From the NCBI GenBank assembly GCA_009392815.1, contig VFFS01000051.1, positions 1-63,730 of the forward strand: a stretch of 63,730 nt of DNA. Direction: 5' to 3'. The notes beneath the pieces were generated by a model. The model saw nothing but the letters and a program-made list of their open reading frames with translations, made no database searches and had not been told where the DNA came from. Shown piece by piece: positions 27,469 to 36,362 of this stretch; the first letter of the stretch is position 1; each line of letters opens with the position of its first letter. A program made the position numbers and the translations under genes. The DNA is from SAR202 cluster bacterium (lineage in GTDB: Bacteria; Chloroflexota; Dehalococcoidia; Lucifugimonadales; UBA826).

Positions 27469-28632
27469 GTGACTTTTGATAAAAATAGAGGTAGCGCATA
27501 CGCTGATATAGTTAATCGCATATGTGAAACTGGACCGATCTCATTCGAAGAATTTATGGAGATTGCTCTTTACTCCAGGAACGGTTACTACTCTGGGCAC
27601 ACATCTTTTGGGACACATGGTGATTTTTATACCAGTCCTTCTTTGCATCCTGTTTTTGGATATTTGTTCGCCGTTCAAATTATCAATATTTGGGAGTCTA
27701 TGAATCGCCCGAACTCGTTTACGGTTGTTGAAATAGGGGCAGGAGATGGGACTCTTGGCATTGATATTGTTTCAGCGATACGCTCTGTAGATGCTTCTAT
27801 ATTAAATTGCATCGAATATATAGCAATTGACAGGGTACCAAGAGGTGCCGTTTCTGGGACGGAGATTATCTCAGGAGACCAGTTAGACCTCCAGATTGCA
27901 GATTTGGAATCATGCGTGGTTTTATCAAATGAGCTTATTGATGCGCTTCCGGTTGAAATATTGGAAGTTAAAGATAGACGAACAAATTTCGTTATGATAA
28001 ATGTCGATGAAAATGGAGATTTCAAGGAAAGTTTGATTGAGACTACTATAGATGAGCTGGCGGATGTTGATTTGTCTGCCTTAGAAGGCTACAGAGGGCC
28101 TCTGTGTAGGAAATTGGGGGAATGGATTCCGACTGTTATAGATTCTATTCCTAAGGCCGTGTTTATCAATGTTGATTATGGTTATGAGCAAACTGAGTAT
28201 ATGTCTATGCCAAAGTCGAATCGCTTACTCCAGACTTACTACAAACATGTTGATACTTTGAATCCTCTCGACCGTGTCGGTGACCAAGATATCACAGCAC
28301 ACGTAAATTTCACGGCTCTGAGAAAAGTATTTGCTCAAAGAGGAATAAAATCCGTAACAAACATAACTCAGAGAGAATGGTTATTTGGTTTAGGTTATTT
28401 GGACGTGCTAGAAAATATGCGATTGTCAGGTGAATTATCTAGAAGGGAAATAAGTCTTGTAGATAGATTGGTAGAAATTGATGGACTAGGTGAGTTTAGG
28501 GTAGAAATATCCCAAAAAGGTCTGGATGAGGCAGAAATTTCCATATTGAGCGATGGCTCTAATTCATATAATTGTTTTAACAAGGTGCCTCCAGTTACAC
28601 GCAACCATATGGCTTATCATTTTAGGGTTTAG
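27469..28632 (+). CDS. SAM-dependent methyltransferase, MidA/NDUFAF7 family
   Basis: A 387-aa class-I methyltransferase. GPISFEEFMEIALYSRNGYY (23-42) and the following DFYTSPSLHPVFG are hallmarks of the MidA/DUF185 family, and VVEIGAGDGTL is the SAM-binding motif I. The mitochondrial relative NDUFAF7 dimethylates an Arg of complex I subunit NDUFS2. Bacterial members may act similarly, but no complex I genes are in this window. The start is GTG at 27469. Confidence 0.88.
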   Translation: MTFDKNRGSAYADIVNRICETGPISFEEFMEIALYSRNGYYSGHTSFGTHGDFYTSPSLHPVFGYLFAVQIINIWESMNRPNSFTVVEIGAGDGTLGIDIVSAIRSVDASILNCIEYIAIDRVPRGAVSGTEIISGDQLDLQIADLESCVVLSNELIDALPVEILEVKDRRTNFVMINVDENGDFKESLIETTIDELADVDLSALEGYRGPLCRKLGEWIPTVIDSIPKAVFINVDYGYEQTEYMSMPKSNRLLQTYYKHVDTLNPLDRVGDQDITAHVNFTALRKVFAQRGIKSVTNITQREWLFGLGYLDVLENMRLSGELSRREISLVDRLVEIDGLGEFRVEISQKGLDEAEISILSDGSNSYNCFNKVPPVTRNHMAYHFRV

Positions 28633-28659
28633 CTAGGTCTTTCTGTGGTTTGTGTGCTT

Positions 28660-29448
28660 TTATCTAGATTGGCATTTTCTGGCAGTAGTAATGAAACCGG
28701 TATGACCAACCATTCTATGTGCAGGTCTGACACTACGACCACCAACATCCCAGGGTCTTTCCATCAACTCAATGGTGTTAATAAGAGTGAATTCTCCAGT
28801 ATCTTTTAGAGATTGGACTAAGTCTGATACTTGCATAATGGTGGGTAGAAAAGAAAGGACTATTCCACCAAGTTTTAGACTTTCGTAGACTTTCTGTATT
28901 GTGTGCCAAGGCTCCGGCATATCTAAAATGACACAATCTAATTCAGACTGGTAAATATTTTGGACAATATCTTCAGTAAAGAATTGCACATTGGCGGGAT
29001 ACCTAGCTGCACCTTGCAGATTGGTTTGAGCCATGTCTGACATATCCTGCCGGACATCGTAACTGTAAACATGTCCTGTAGGTCCAACTGCGTCCGACAA
29101 GGCGATGGTCAAAGCTCCTGACCCTGAACCAGCTTCCAAAACCTCTGCCCCCGGGAAAAGGTTTCCATAGGTCAAAATAGCGCCTATATCTTTTGGATAC
29201 ACTACTGTCGCGATCCGTTTCATGTTCAGTATGTATTCATATTTGGTGGGCCTGAATGCAACCATCCAATGGCCTGTTCTTGTTCGAAACCACGTTCCTT
29301 CTTCAAGTCCGCAGAAGTCTTCGTGATCTAAATTGCCAATGTGTGACTCGAAAGATCCATCTTTTTCCAAGACGAACATGTACTGCCTCTCCCGCCGATC
29401 AAACAGTATTACCGAGTCTCCAAACTGAAAAGTGTTATTTTCGCTCAT
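28660..29448 (-). CDS. trmI: tRNA (adenine-58-N1)-methyltransferase TrmI
   Basis: A 262-aa enzyme methylating A58 of tRNA. An N-terminal beta domain (1-75, with YMFVLEKDGSFESHIG) precedes a Rossmann methyltransferase domain with EVLEAGSGSGALT (motif I) and CVILDMPEPW (motif IV). TrmI is typical of archaea, actinobacteria, Thermus and Chloroflexota. The gene begins 34 bp after the end of the peroxiredoxin selenoprotein gene on the same strand, so the two may share a transcript. Confidence 0.92.
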   Translation of the reverse strand: MSENNTFQFGDSVILFDRRERQYMFVLEKDGSFESHIGNLDHEDFCGLEEGTWFRTRTGHWMVAFRPTKYEYILNMKRIATVVYPKDIGAILTYGNLFPGAEVLEAGSGSGALTIALSDAVGPTGHVYSYDVRQDMSDMAQTNLQGAARYPANVQFFTEDIVQNIYQSELDCVILDMPEPWHTIQKVYESLKLGGIVLSFLPTIMQVSDLVQSLKDTGEFTLINTIELMERPWDVGGRSVRPAHRMVGHTGFITTARKCQSR

Positions 29449-29481
29449 ATATAGAAAACTTCACTGACATATTTTTGGCAC

Positions 29482-29940
29482 CTAAAGATTTTTTACCACG
29501 GACAAAATGTCTTGTGGGTCCAAATCTGTGGCGGCCTTATATGTTTGTGAAAATTGAACTACACCACTTTTGTCTATCACGACTATCGCACGTAAAGGGG
29601 TACCGTTCTGATCATTGAAGACCCCGTAAGCCTTAGAAATTTCTCCGTGTGGATAAAAGTCTGCCAAAATTGGGTAGGGTATTCCACCTAATGAAGATGA
29701 GAACGCCTTTTGGGATGGACGTGAGTCACAGCTGATCCCCAGAACCTGGGTATCTGTTTCTTCAAATGCCTCGTTGTGCACTCGGAATGAAGAAACTTGG
29801 TGTGTTCAACCACCTGTGAATGAATAAATGTGGAATGAAAGTACCACATTTTTTTTGCCCTGGAAATCACTTAATGTGATTGGCGCTCCTTCGTTTGCCG
29901 GTAAAGTAAAATTTGGTCCCATCGCTCCTATTTCGGTCAA
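29482..29940 (-). CDS. Peroxiredoxin selenoprotein, AhpE-like (Sec45)
   Basis: A 152-aa peroxide-reducing thioredoxin-fold protein if the in-frame TGA at 29806-29808 is read as selenocysteine. The sequence before it (FTLPANEGAPITLSDF at 11-26, then HIYSFTGG) and after it (THQVSSFR, LADFYPHGEISKAYGVF, LRAIVVIDKSG) are in one frame and align end to end with AhpE-type one-Cys peroxiredoxins. The TGA is codon 45, exactly the peroxidatic cysteine. Start TTG 29940 has GGGAGG seven bases upstream. A 9-bp hairpin follows the TGA. A conventional call keeps only a 99-residue C-terminal piece (29482-29781). Confidence 0.85.
29756..29796 (-). other. SECIS-like stem-loop in the peroxiredoxin gene
   Basis: Starting nine bases after the TGA, nine bases (29788-29796) pair perfectly with 29756-29764 in the minus-strand mRNA. 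The apical part falls about 19-41 nt past the TGA and can close an inner 3-bp helix. Bacterial SECIS elements lie directly after the Sec codon with the loop some 16-37 nt away. The apical fold here is less canonical than in the second selenoprotein gene. Confidence 0.6.
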
Positions 29941-29986
29941 CGTCAGCCTCCCTTTATCAATTCATTGAAAAATTTCGGATGAAATC

Positions 29987-30014
29987 TTTGTACCACATAA
30001 GTTTACTATGTGAA
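29987..30014 (-). promoter_or_regulatory. Peroxiredoxin promoter with a dyad in the spacer
   Basis: The minus strand reads TTCACA (30009-30014), 16 bp, TACAAA (29987-29992). The spacer is occupied by a dyad, CACATA (29994-29999) and TATGTG (30007-30012), seven bases apart. This is a natural position for an operator controlling the peroxiredoxin gene. The binding protein is unknown. Confidence 0.45.
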
Positions 30015-30184
30015 ACCACCGGGGCACCAAGTTTAGAGTCAGAGTGGGAATAGGCGCTGAGGAAAAGATTCCTTATGTAGTGTCTAAATGTGGATTGGTA
30101 CCGAGGTTTATCCGCTCTTCCAATTTATGTATTCGGAAAATGGTGAATCTGAAGTTCGAAATGACAGACCGAAAGTATTTAAGG

Positions 30185-31126
30185 TCAGGGATTTATCCCA
30201 AATTCATTTTTAAAGTCTTCCCACACATTTTCGGGGATTTCCTTGGTAGCGCTTTGATATACCTCGTCAAATTCTTTTAGGTTAGACGGGCCAGTGAGAA
30301 CAATCCCGTTGCCCTTAACTGGTGCTTGGAGTGCAAACTGTATTGCAAGGTCTCGGATGTTCAAGCCACGCCTATTACACCATTTCCACATTCTGTGTGC
30401 AGGAGCCACCACAGATGGATCCAGTCTGCTGCCAATGAGGGATGGAGGTAGGGGTGAAGGTATTTTTTTTTCGACATCTATTTTGGGTTCTGGTCCTGCC
30501 AATAATGAGCCTGTTAATGGGCTGCCTAAAATGATTCCCACATCATGTTCAAGAGCTAATGGAATTGTTGTATCGGCAAGAGATTGGGAAAGCAGGGTGT
30601 AATCCAAAAACGATAAAACAATGTCCATTTCGCCTGTTTCGATAGCTCGTTTGTGGAATTCAGGCTGGCGTACTCCAATTCCGATATGTCCGATACGCTT
30701 TCTAGCTTTCCAGTCGACCAATACATCCAGGCATTCATTTAATGGCGATTCTATGTCGTATCGGGGGCCATGTATCAGTACTGAATCCACATAGTCTGTT
30801 CTGAGCAGTTTGAAGCTATTTTCTAGACTCCATGTTGTGGCTTCCTTTGAAAAGTCTCGGAGAAACCTTGGATGAGAACCTACTTTGGTTTGAAGATACA
30901 CCTTTTCTCTCCAGCCGCCAGTTAATGCCACTCCGACACGGGACTCGCTTACGCCATATTCTGGTGAAGTATCGACAAAATTGATTCCTCGTTCAATGGC
31001 TTCGTGGATGGTTTCCACGGCCTCACTATCTGGGCGATCAGGATCTCCCAGATACCCACCTCCAAGTCCGAGCGCTTTAGGTCTCATCTCAGTGCGACCT
31101 AATCGTCTGATTTCCAGATCGACCAT
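30185..31126 (-). CDS. Aldo/keto reductase
   Basis: A 313-aa NAD(P)H-dependent (b/a)8-barrel oxidoreductase. The N-terminal MVDLEIRRLGRTEM, NFVDTSPEYG (catalytic Asp/Tyr, about 49-58), VYLQTKVG (catalytic Lys) and the C-terminal VLTGPSNLKE nucleotide-binding segment are present. It resembles the D-threo-aldose/galactose dehydrogenase branch. AAAGGAG precedes ATG 31126. The tRNA-Thr gene lies directly upstream on the same strand. Confidence 0.9.
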   Translation of the reverse strand: MVDLEIRRLGRTEMRPKALGLGGGYLGDPDRPDSEAVETIHEAIERGINFVDTSPEYGVSESRVGVALTGGWREKVYLQTKVGSHPRFLRDFSKEATTWSLENSFKLLRTDYVDSVLIHGPRYDIESPLNECLDVLVDWKARKRIGHIGIGVRQPEFHKRAIETGEMDIVLSFLDYTLLSQSLADTTIPLALEHDVGIILGSPLTGSLLAGPEPKIDVEKKIPSPLPPSLIGSRLDPSVVAPAHRMWKWCNRRGLNIRDLAIQFALQAPVKGNGIVLTGPSNLKEFDEVYQSATKEIPENVWEDFKNEFGINP

Positions 31127-31210
31127 TTTTCACTCCTTTAGGCCAACGACCCCGTTGCTTCCTAATTCAGTGTTTGCCTCTGGGTGTCTGGGAGGTTGTT
31201 GGGGATTTTC

Positions 31211-31285
31211 TGGAGCCAACGGGCGGATTTGAACCGCCGACCTGCTGTTTACGAAACAGCTGCTCTGCCACTGAGCTACGTTGGC
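31211..31285 (-). tRNA. tRNA-Thr (anticodon CGT), CCA encoded
   Basis: The minus strand folds as a complete tRNA. The acceptor stem GCCAACG (31279-31285) pairs with CGTTGGC (31215-31221), discriminator U, then encoded CCA (31211-31213). The D-arm is AGCTCAGTGGCAGAGC, the anticodon loop TTCGTAA carries CGT within a 5-bp stem, and the T-arm contains GGTTCAAATCC. The anticodon CGU reads ACG threonine codons. Confidence 0.95.
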
Positions 31286-31425
31286 CAAAAGTTAGGATTT
31301 GTAGCCTAGAAATGTTAGCACAGCTAAACAGATATACATTGATCCAAAAGATGGGAATGACAGAAATTGAGAGGGAATTTATACTTCTCAATAATCATTA
31401 AATACTAATTAGGAGACTATAAAAA

Positions 31426-32217
31426 TTGTCCATTGAAATGAGTTCACAGGCTCCCATCATAATAGCCCATAGGGGATTTTCTTCTGAAAATCCAGAAAAC
31501 ACTATTAAGAGTTTCCAGGCATCTGTGAACGCAGGGTTTAATTACATAGAACTGGACATACACCTTACCGCAGATTCCGAAATTGTCGTAATGCATGATG
31601 AGACAGTAGACAGGACCACCGATGGAACTGGAGAAATCAAGGACTTATCTTTGGAACAAATAAAAAAATTAGATGCGGGTTCATGGTTTGGTGATACCTC
31701 ACTCAAAGAGGAAGTTCCAACACTTGAAGAAGTCTTGATCAAATTCCGAAATAAAGTGCATATATTTATAGAGATTAAATCGGAAGAGAAAGAGTTACTT
31801 ACATCACTTCGGAATTTGTTGGAGTCTCTGAAATGGATCAATGATCAGGATTTTGACAAGTCTGAGGAGCGACTGAGAATTCCGGGCATATCGATAATAT
31901 CGTTCTTGCCAGCCCCACTAATCTTATCTTCGCAAATATTCCCTGAGTTAGATCATGGACTTCTCATTACCACGGCATCTGATGACTTAATAGCGTGGTG
32001 CGTCACTCACAGCATGGTAGGAATATTTCCGTATGTCGGATCTATTAACAAAAATTTTATACGGAAAGCCCATGACTCTGGGCTATATGTGGGCGCCTGG
32101 GGATTTGAGAATCCAAAGCAATTAGCTGCAGTTAATGGTCTTGGATTAGATGGAGTCACCGTCGATTGGCCTATCAAAGCCGGTGAAATCTTAAGTAAAG
32201 AACCTAGAGGCGATTAG
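31426..32217 (+). CDS. Glycerophosphodiester phosphodiesterase
   Basis: A 263-aa GDPD barrel that splits glycerophosphodiesters into glycerol-3-phosphate and an alcohol. IIAHRGFSSENPENT (11-25) and ELDIHLT...MHDETVDRTTDG carry the catalytic His residues and the metal-binding Glu/Asp. There is no signal peptide, so it acts in the cytoplasm. TTG 31426 with AGGAG upstream is the preferred start; ATG 31438 is possible. It ends three bases from a convergent transporter gene. Confidence 0.92.
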   Translation: MSIEMSSQAPIIIAHRGFSSENPENTIKSFQASVNAGFNYIELDIHLTADSEIVVMHDETVDRTTDGTGEIKDLSLEQIKKLDAGSWFGDTSLKEEVPTLEEVLIKFRNKVHIFIEIKSEEKELLTSLRNLLESLKWINDQDFDKSEERLRIPGISIISFLPAPLILSSQIFPELDHGLLITTASDDLIAWCVTHSMVGIFPYVGSINKNFIRKAHDSGLYVGAWGFENPKQLAAVNGLGLDGVTVDWPIKAGEILSKEPRGD

Positions 32218-32220
32218 TAG

Positions 32221-33942
32221 CTATACCTCTAAAGACCTAATTCGTTTGTCCTCAGAAATTGCCGTTTTTATGCCAGATTCCACATTAACCCAGCGTAATA
32301 CTATTGTGCCGGCGATTATGATGACTAAAATTGAAAATATTGCAGATCTTGTGTCAAGAACCCCTGTTACAAAAACATAAAGAAGGGGGCCGAAGACTGA
32401 AGATGCTCTACTCATGAAGCCGAAAAAGGAAAAAAACTCCCCACTTCTAGTTTCAGGTGAAATTTGAGTAAAAAGACTTCGTGCTAATGCTTGGCTTCCA
32501 CCCATTACAATCCCCACTAACAAGCCAAGTATCAACCATTGATACCCTATATCAAGATTTAGTGGATTCCAAACTTTAGACCTTACTAGAGTGGGCCACC
32601 AGTCAATTGGCCCTTTCCCAAGCAATGAAGGGTGTGAAATTCCGATTGCCTGTTGACCCCCTATAGGACCGTTTATAGCCACTGCACTGTAGCGAGAGTC
32701 TCCAGCAGATTTAAAGCTATTTAATAATCGGCTAGTATCCCTCCTAGTTAATATGCTTCCTTCTTCTATGTTTCCTGTTATCGCCTTCCAAGACTCATCT
32801 GTTTGTGAGTCAGTCAAATCTGGAGCAGTTGTAACTAGGTAAGTGCCGTCCGCTTTTACATATTCCAATCTGTAGTCATAATTTTTCGTGTCGTTAGGCG
32901 AAAGTGGTGCCAGAGCAATCCCGAACAAAACTATGAATACCCAGCCGATTAAGGATATGTATAAAGCTTTCTTAGTTGTTAGTTGTCGTGCTAACACACT
33001 GAACAGCATCGCACCGCCCGCTGCAACGAATTGAATAATGAGAATAGTTGCCATATTGAAGGCCAAAGGGATGTGTAGGGTATCGGCTGCGAATGCCCCT
33101 GCAAGGCCCATTACAGTTTGCAAGCCATCGTTGAAAAGGAGGTAGGCGATAAGGTACACCAATATCTCTTTAAATCTAGTTAGATCGCGAAGAGTATTGA
33201 CCATCTCCCAAAAACCGAATTTAGAAATGTGGAGAACGTTCATTTTCAGGGCTTTGGAGTATCGATTTATAACCGGAGGTTCAGGGACTACCCTGAAGGT
33301 CCACAATGCCCATCCAAACCACCAAACACCTATTGATGCCATGGAAACTCTTGTAACGAGGTCGGCATAAGTACTTCCGCTTACCATTAAATTTAAAATA
33401 AGGTGAATTAGAAGTAGAAGTCCTCCCCCGATATAGCCGTAAGCAAATCCCCTGGAACTGACCTCATCTGACAAATTGCGCGGTGCAATATGGGGCAGAA
33501 ATGAGTTGTAGAATACTAAACTTCCTGCAAACCCGACATTACCGATAATGAAAGTGAACAGGAGCCATATCCAAGCGAATGGGGTATAGGCGGAGAAAAA
33601 GGTGAGAATAGTACAGCTAGCCCCAATTATTGTGTAAGTCCATAGTAATAATTTCTTAGCTGCTATTCGATCGGCGATTACCCCTAATATTGGACTGGAA
33701 AGAGCGACTATTGCTGTTGACGAAGCTGCAGCTAGGCTCCAGACTGAACTCCCCGTGAAAGTGAACCCCCACAAAATCGCTTCGTCGCCTAGAGCCTCTT
33801 TAAAAAGAAAAACAAAATAAACTGGAAATATTGCAACTATTCCACTGGTAGCGAAGGCTGAATTTGCCCAGTCGTACATGCACCAGGCGCGAATGATTTT
33901 TCTATCAGATAAGGGAAGATCGCTTAGTTTTACACTTGCCAT
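32221..33942 (-). CDS. MFS transporter, UMF1/Atg22-like, with large insert
   Basis: A 573-aa polytopic protein. WCMYDWANSAFATS (20-33) is the diagnostic start of the UMF1 (Atg22-like) branch, whose yeast member exports amino acids from the vacuole. Eleven or twelve helices are visible. A polar insertion of about 110 residues (about 352-460, with several aspartates and a DWWP segment) separates helix groups in the second half, unusual for this family. The substrate is unknown. It diverges from the glutaryl-CoA dehydrogenase-like gene. Confidence 0.88.
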   Translation of the reverse strand: MASVKLSDLPLSDRKIIRAWCMYDWANSAFATSGIVAIFPVYFVFLFKEALGDEAILWGFTFTGSSVWSLAAASSTAIVALSSPILGVIADRIAAKKLLLWTYTIIGASCTILTFFSAYTPFAWIWLLFTFIIGNVGFAGSLVFYNSFLPHIAPRNLSDEVSSRGFAYGYIGGGLLLLIHLILNLMVSGSTYADLVTRVSMASIGVWWFGWALWTFRVVPEPPVINRYSKALKMNVLHISKFGFWEMVNTLRDLTRFKEILVYLIAYLLFNDGLQTVMGLAGAFAADTLHIPLAFNMATILIIQFVAAGGAMLFSVLARQLTTKKALYISLIGWVFIVLFGIALAPLSPNDTKNYDYRLEYVKADGTYLVTTAPDLTDSQTDESWKAITGNIEEGSILTRRDTSRLLNSFKSAGDSRYSAVAINGPIGGQQAIGISHPSLLGKGPIDWWPTLVRSKVWNPLNLDIGYQWLILGLLVGIVMGGSQALARSLFTQISPETRSGEFFSFFGFMSRASSVFGPLLYVFVTGVLDTRSAIFSILVIIIAGTIVLRWVNVESGIKTAISEDKRIRSLEV

Positions 33943-34113
33943 GGTCGTATAAGCTTCCCCTTCATATTCTTCAATATAATTTAATTCGGCGTACTCATGG
34001 GACTGAAATATATATTTTTGACATGAATTGTAAGACCATATGGAAGATGTTAGACAGGTGAATGTAGAATCTCTAGGTAATTTATAAACTAATCCCCGGG
34101 GAAGTGAATCTAA

Positions 34114-35271
34114 ATGCTTGATTATTACGATGTTGCTGAATTATTTGAATCAGAAGAACGTCAAATACAGAGATCAGCACGAGACTATTTAGACAATGAA
34201 TTAATGCCAAACATTGCGGATTGGTGGGAGTCCGGAGAGTTTCCGACCGATATAATTCCCAATCTTGGCGAAATGGGATTTCTCGGTGCTAATTTACCGC
34301 AGGAATATGGGTGTCCAGGGGTTGGGAATGTTGCTTATGGATTGATAATGTATGAACTCGAACGGATAGATTCTGGCCTCAGGAGTTTCGCAAGTGTTCA
34401 AGGGGCTCTTGTTATGTATCCCATAAGCAGGTATGGGTCTGAAGAACAAAAGCACAAGTATTTACCTCAGATGGCAGCTGGCAATATTGTAGGTTGTTTT
34501 GGTTTGACTGAGCACGACGGGGGATCCGATCCTGGAGCGATGAAAACCACCGCTGTGAGAGATGGCGAAACTTACATTTTGAATGGAACAAAAATGTGGA
34601 TAACCAACGGAAATATTGCAGATATCGCCTTGGTATGGGCCAAAGATTCGGAAGGAGACATAAGAGGATTTCTAGTTCCTACAAACGCGAATGGATTTAA
34701 AGCCAACAAAATAGATAAAAAAATGAGTATGCGGGCCTCTGTTACGAGTGAATTGGTGTTAGAGGATGTGGCTGTGCCCGCAACTTCTATGCTTCCGGAT
34801 GCCAAGGGTTTGTCGGCTCCTCTTTCTTGTTTGACCCAGGCTCGATACGGGATTGCATGGGGAGCATTGGGGGCCTTGGAGAGCGTCTATAATGACGCAT
34901 TAAGGTTTTCCAAGTCACGAAGTACTTTTGGTCGACCTATTGCTAGCAGACAGCTAGTACAGGACAAGTTGGTTGACATGGTTACTGATCATACTAAAGG
35001 TCTTTTATTAGCATGGAAATTAGCAAAGATGAAAGATAATGGCACGATGGCCTACAATCACGTATCGGTAGCCAAACGAGAGAATGTCAGAGCATCCTTA
35101 AAAGCCGCGAGAATCGCAAGAGAGGTTCTTGGGGGGAGTGGTATTACATTGGATTATTCTGTGATTCGCCATATGCTGAATTTGGAGACCGTGGACACGT
35201 ACGAAGGTACAAGAGATATTCACACATTAATAATCGGTCGGGATCTAACTGATGAAAACGCGTTAACGTGA
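34114..35271 (+). CDS. Glutaryl-CoA dehydrogenase-like acyl-CoA dehydrogenase
   Basis: A 385-aa FAD enzyme. RSFASVQGALVMYPI and the C-terminal TYEGTRDIHTLIIGR (catalytic Glu about 364) follow the glutaryl-CoA dehydrogenase pattern rather than generic fatty acyl-CoA dehydrogenases. Such enzymes oxidise and decarboxylate glutaryl-CoA to crotonyl-CoA, from lysine, tryptophan or aromatic breakdown. It stands alone between two oppositely oriented genes and ends eight bases before a convergent LLM monooxygenase. Confidence 0.88.
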   Translation: MLDYYDVAELFESEERQIQRSARDYLDNELMPNIADWWESGEFPTDIIPNLGEMGFLGANLPQEYGCPGVGNVAYGLIMYELERIDSGLRSFASVQGALVMYPISRYGSEEQKHKYLPQMAAGNIVGCFGLTEHDGGSDPGAMKTTAVRDGETYILNGTKMWITNGNIADIALVWAKDSEGDIRGFLVPTNANGFKANKIDKKMSMRASVTSELVLEDVAVPATSMLPDAKGLSAPLSCLTQARYGIAWGALGALESVYNDALRFSKSRSTFGRPIASRQLVQDKLVDMVTDHTKGLLLAWKLAKMKDNGTMAYNHVSVAKRENVRASLKAARIAREVLGGSGITLDYSVIRHMLNLETVDTYEGTRDIHTLIIGRDLTDENALT

Positions 35272-35279
35272 TGACTTAT

Positions 35280-36326
35280 TTACGGATATTGCCTAACTTC
35301 TGGGATCACCTCCGACGAGAATAAGGTCAGGCTTTCCTCGTTATGCTCTTTTGATAACGTTCCGACTCTGAAGTGTAGGATCAATCCTCCAATACCGGCG
35401 TCTCTAAGTTGCATTATTCTTTTTGATACTGTCGCTGGAGATCCGTATATTATGTTGTGCCGGGAACTGAACCTGGGATTCTGTAAATTCTTTTTGACGC
35501 TTGCAAGTTCTTCAGTGGTATTTAAGACTTCTCGAGTTTTTTTTATGTGTTGAGTGTAATCATCAAATGCCGGAAGAGCTCTTTTAGCGGCTTCTTCATC
35601 TGTCTTAGCAACGACTATGTTTCTCCATACTCTGGTCTGAGATAGATTTTTTTTAATCAGATCCTCTTCGTAACCTGTATTGCGCATACATTCTTTATAT
35701 TTATGGAAAAGCCGAATCGTTTCTTCGTCTGACTGCACAACCATCATGAATGGACGCCCCTCCTTTGCCATTAATGTCAGAGTCTCCTCCGTCGCTAACG
35801 CTCTTATAAGTGGCGGGTGCGGGGTTGTGTAGACTGCGGGTCTAATTGGTGGCATTTCTAGGTCGAAGTGTTTTCCTTTGTGTTTGAAAAAACTTTTGGT
35901 AGTCCATGAAGAGGTTAATATTTTTTCAGATTCAACTAGACGGTCCTGAGCTTCACTGAATGGAACTCCGTAAGCTCTATATTCGTAAAAATTAAAAGCC
36001 GTGCCTCTTCCAATGCCAACAGTTACTCGTCCTCTGCTGAGATTGTCGAGCAGAGATATCTGTTCAGCCAATCTTGTTGGGTGGTGCAGTGCCATTTGAA
36101 TCGCAGAAAACCCAATCCTAATCCTTGAAGTGCTCCCTATCACTGTTCCGGCAAATGCTATTGGGTCTACATAGGCACAGGCTCCATCAAGATGGTGTTC
36201 TCCGATCCAGATTTCATCATAGCCTAGTTCTTCACTGAGGATGGATTCATGCAGAGCCTCTGTAACGGCTCTGTAATCATCCAAAGGGCCATTTGATTGT
36301 GGAAAAAGGAAGTTCCCGAATTTCAT
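35280..36326 (-). CDS. LLM-class flavin-dependent monooxygenase
   Basis: A 348-aa bacterial-luciferase-fold enzyme, only distantly like the one at 1184. The N-terminal KFGNFLFPQ strand, WIGEHHLDG (about 41-49), HPTRLAEQISLLDNLSRGR and GIGRGTAFNFYE are typical of the class. It is followed downstream on the same strand by no partner gene; the upstream same-strand gene is an EamA permease. It probably oxidises a small organic compound using reduced flavin and O2. The substrate is not inferable. Confidence 0.9.
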   Translation of the reverse strand: MKFGNFLFPQSNGPLDDYRAVTEALHESILSEELGYDEIWIGEHHLDGACAYVDPIAFAGTVIGSTSRIRIGFSAIQMALHHPTRLAEQISLLDNLSRGRVTVGIGRGTAFNFYEYRAYGVPFSEAQDRLVESEKILTSSWTTKSFFKHKGKHFDLEMPPIRPAVYTTPHPPLIRALATEETLTLMAKEGRPFMMVVQSDEETIRLFHKYKECMRNTGYEEDLIKKNLSQTRVWRNIVVAKTDEEAAKRALPAFDDYTQHIKKTREVLNTTEELASVKKNLQNPRFSSRHNIIYGSPATVSKRIMQLRDAGIGGLILHFRVGTLSKEHNEESLTLFSSEVIPEVRQYP

Positions 36327-36362
36327 ATCAGCTCGTTACTTATATTTAATTGCGAAAAATCA

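Noticed and set aside
29781-29808. Reading the peroxiredoxin as a frameshifted or decayed pseudogene
   Set aside because: Both halves are in the same frame, keep conserved residues throughout, and the single TGA falls exactly on the catalytic cysteine codon. A second, unrelated redox gene shows the same pattern.
30044-30280. A 78-codon plus-strand frame upstream of the peroxiredoxin
   Set aside because: It runs into the end of the aldo/keto reductase on the other strand and lacks a ribosome site or family resemblance.
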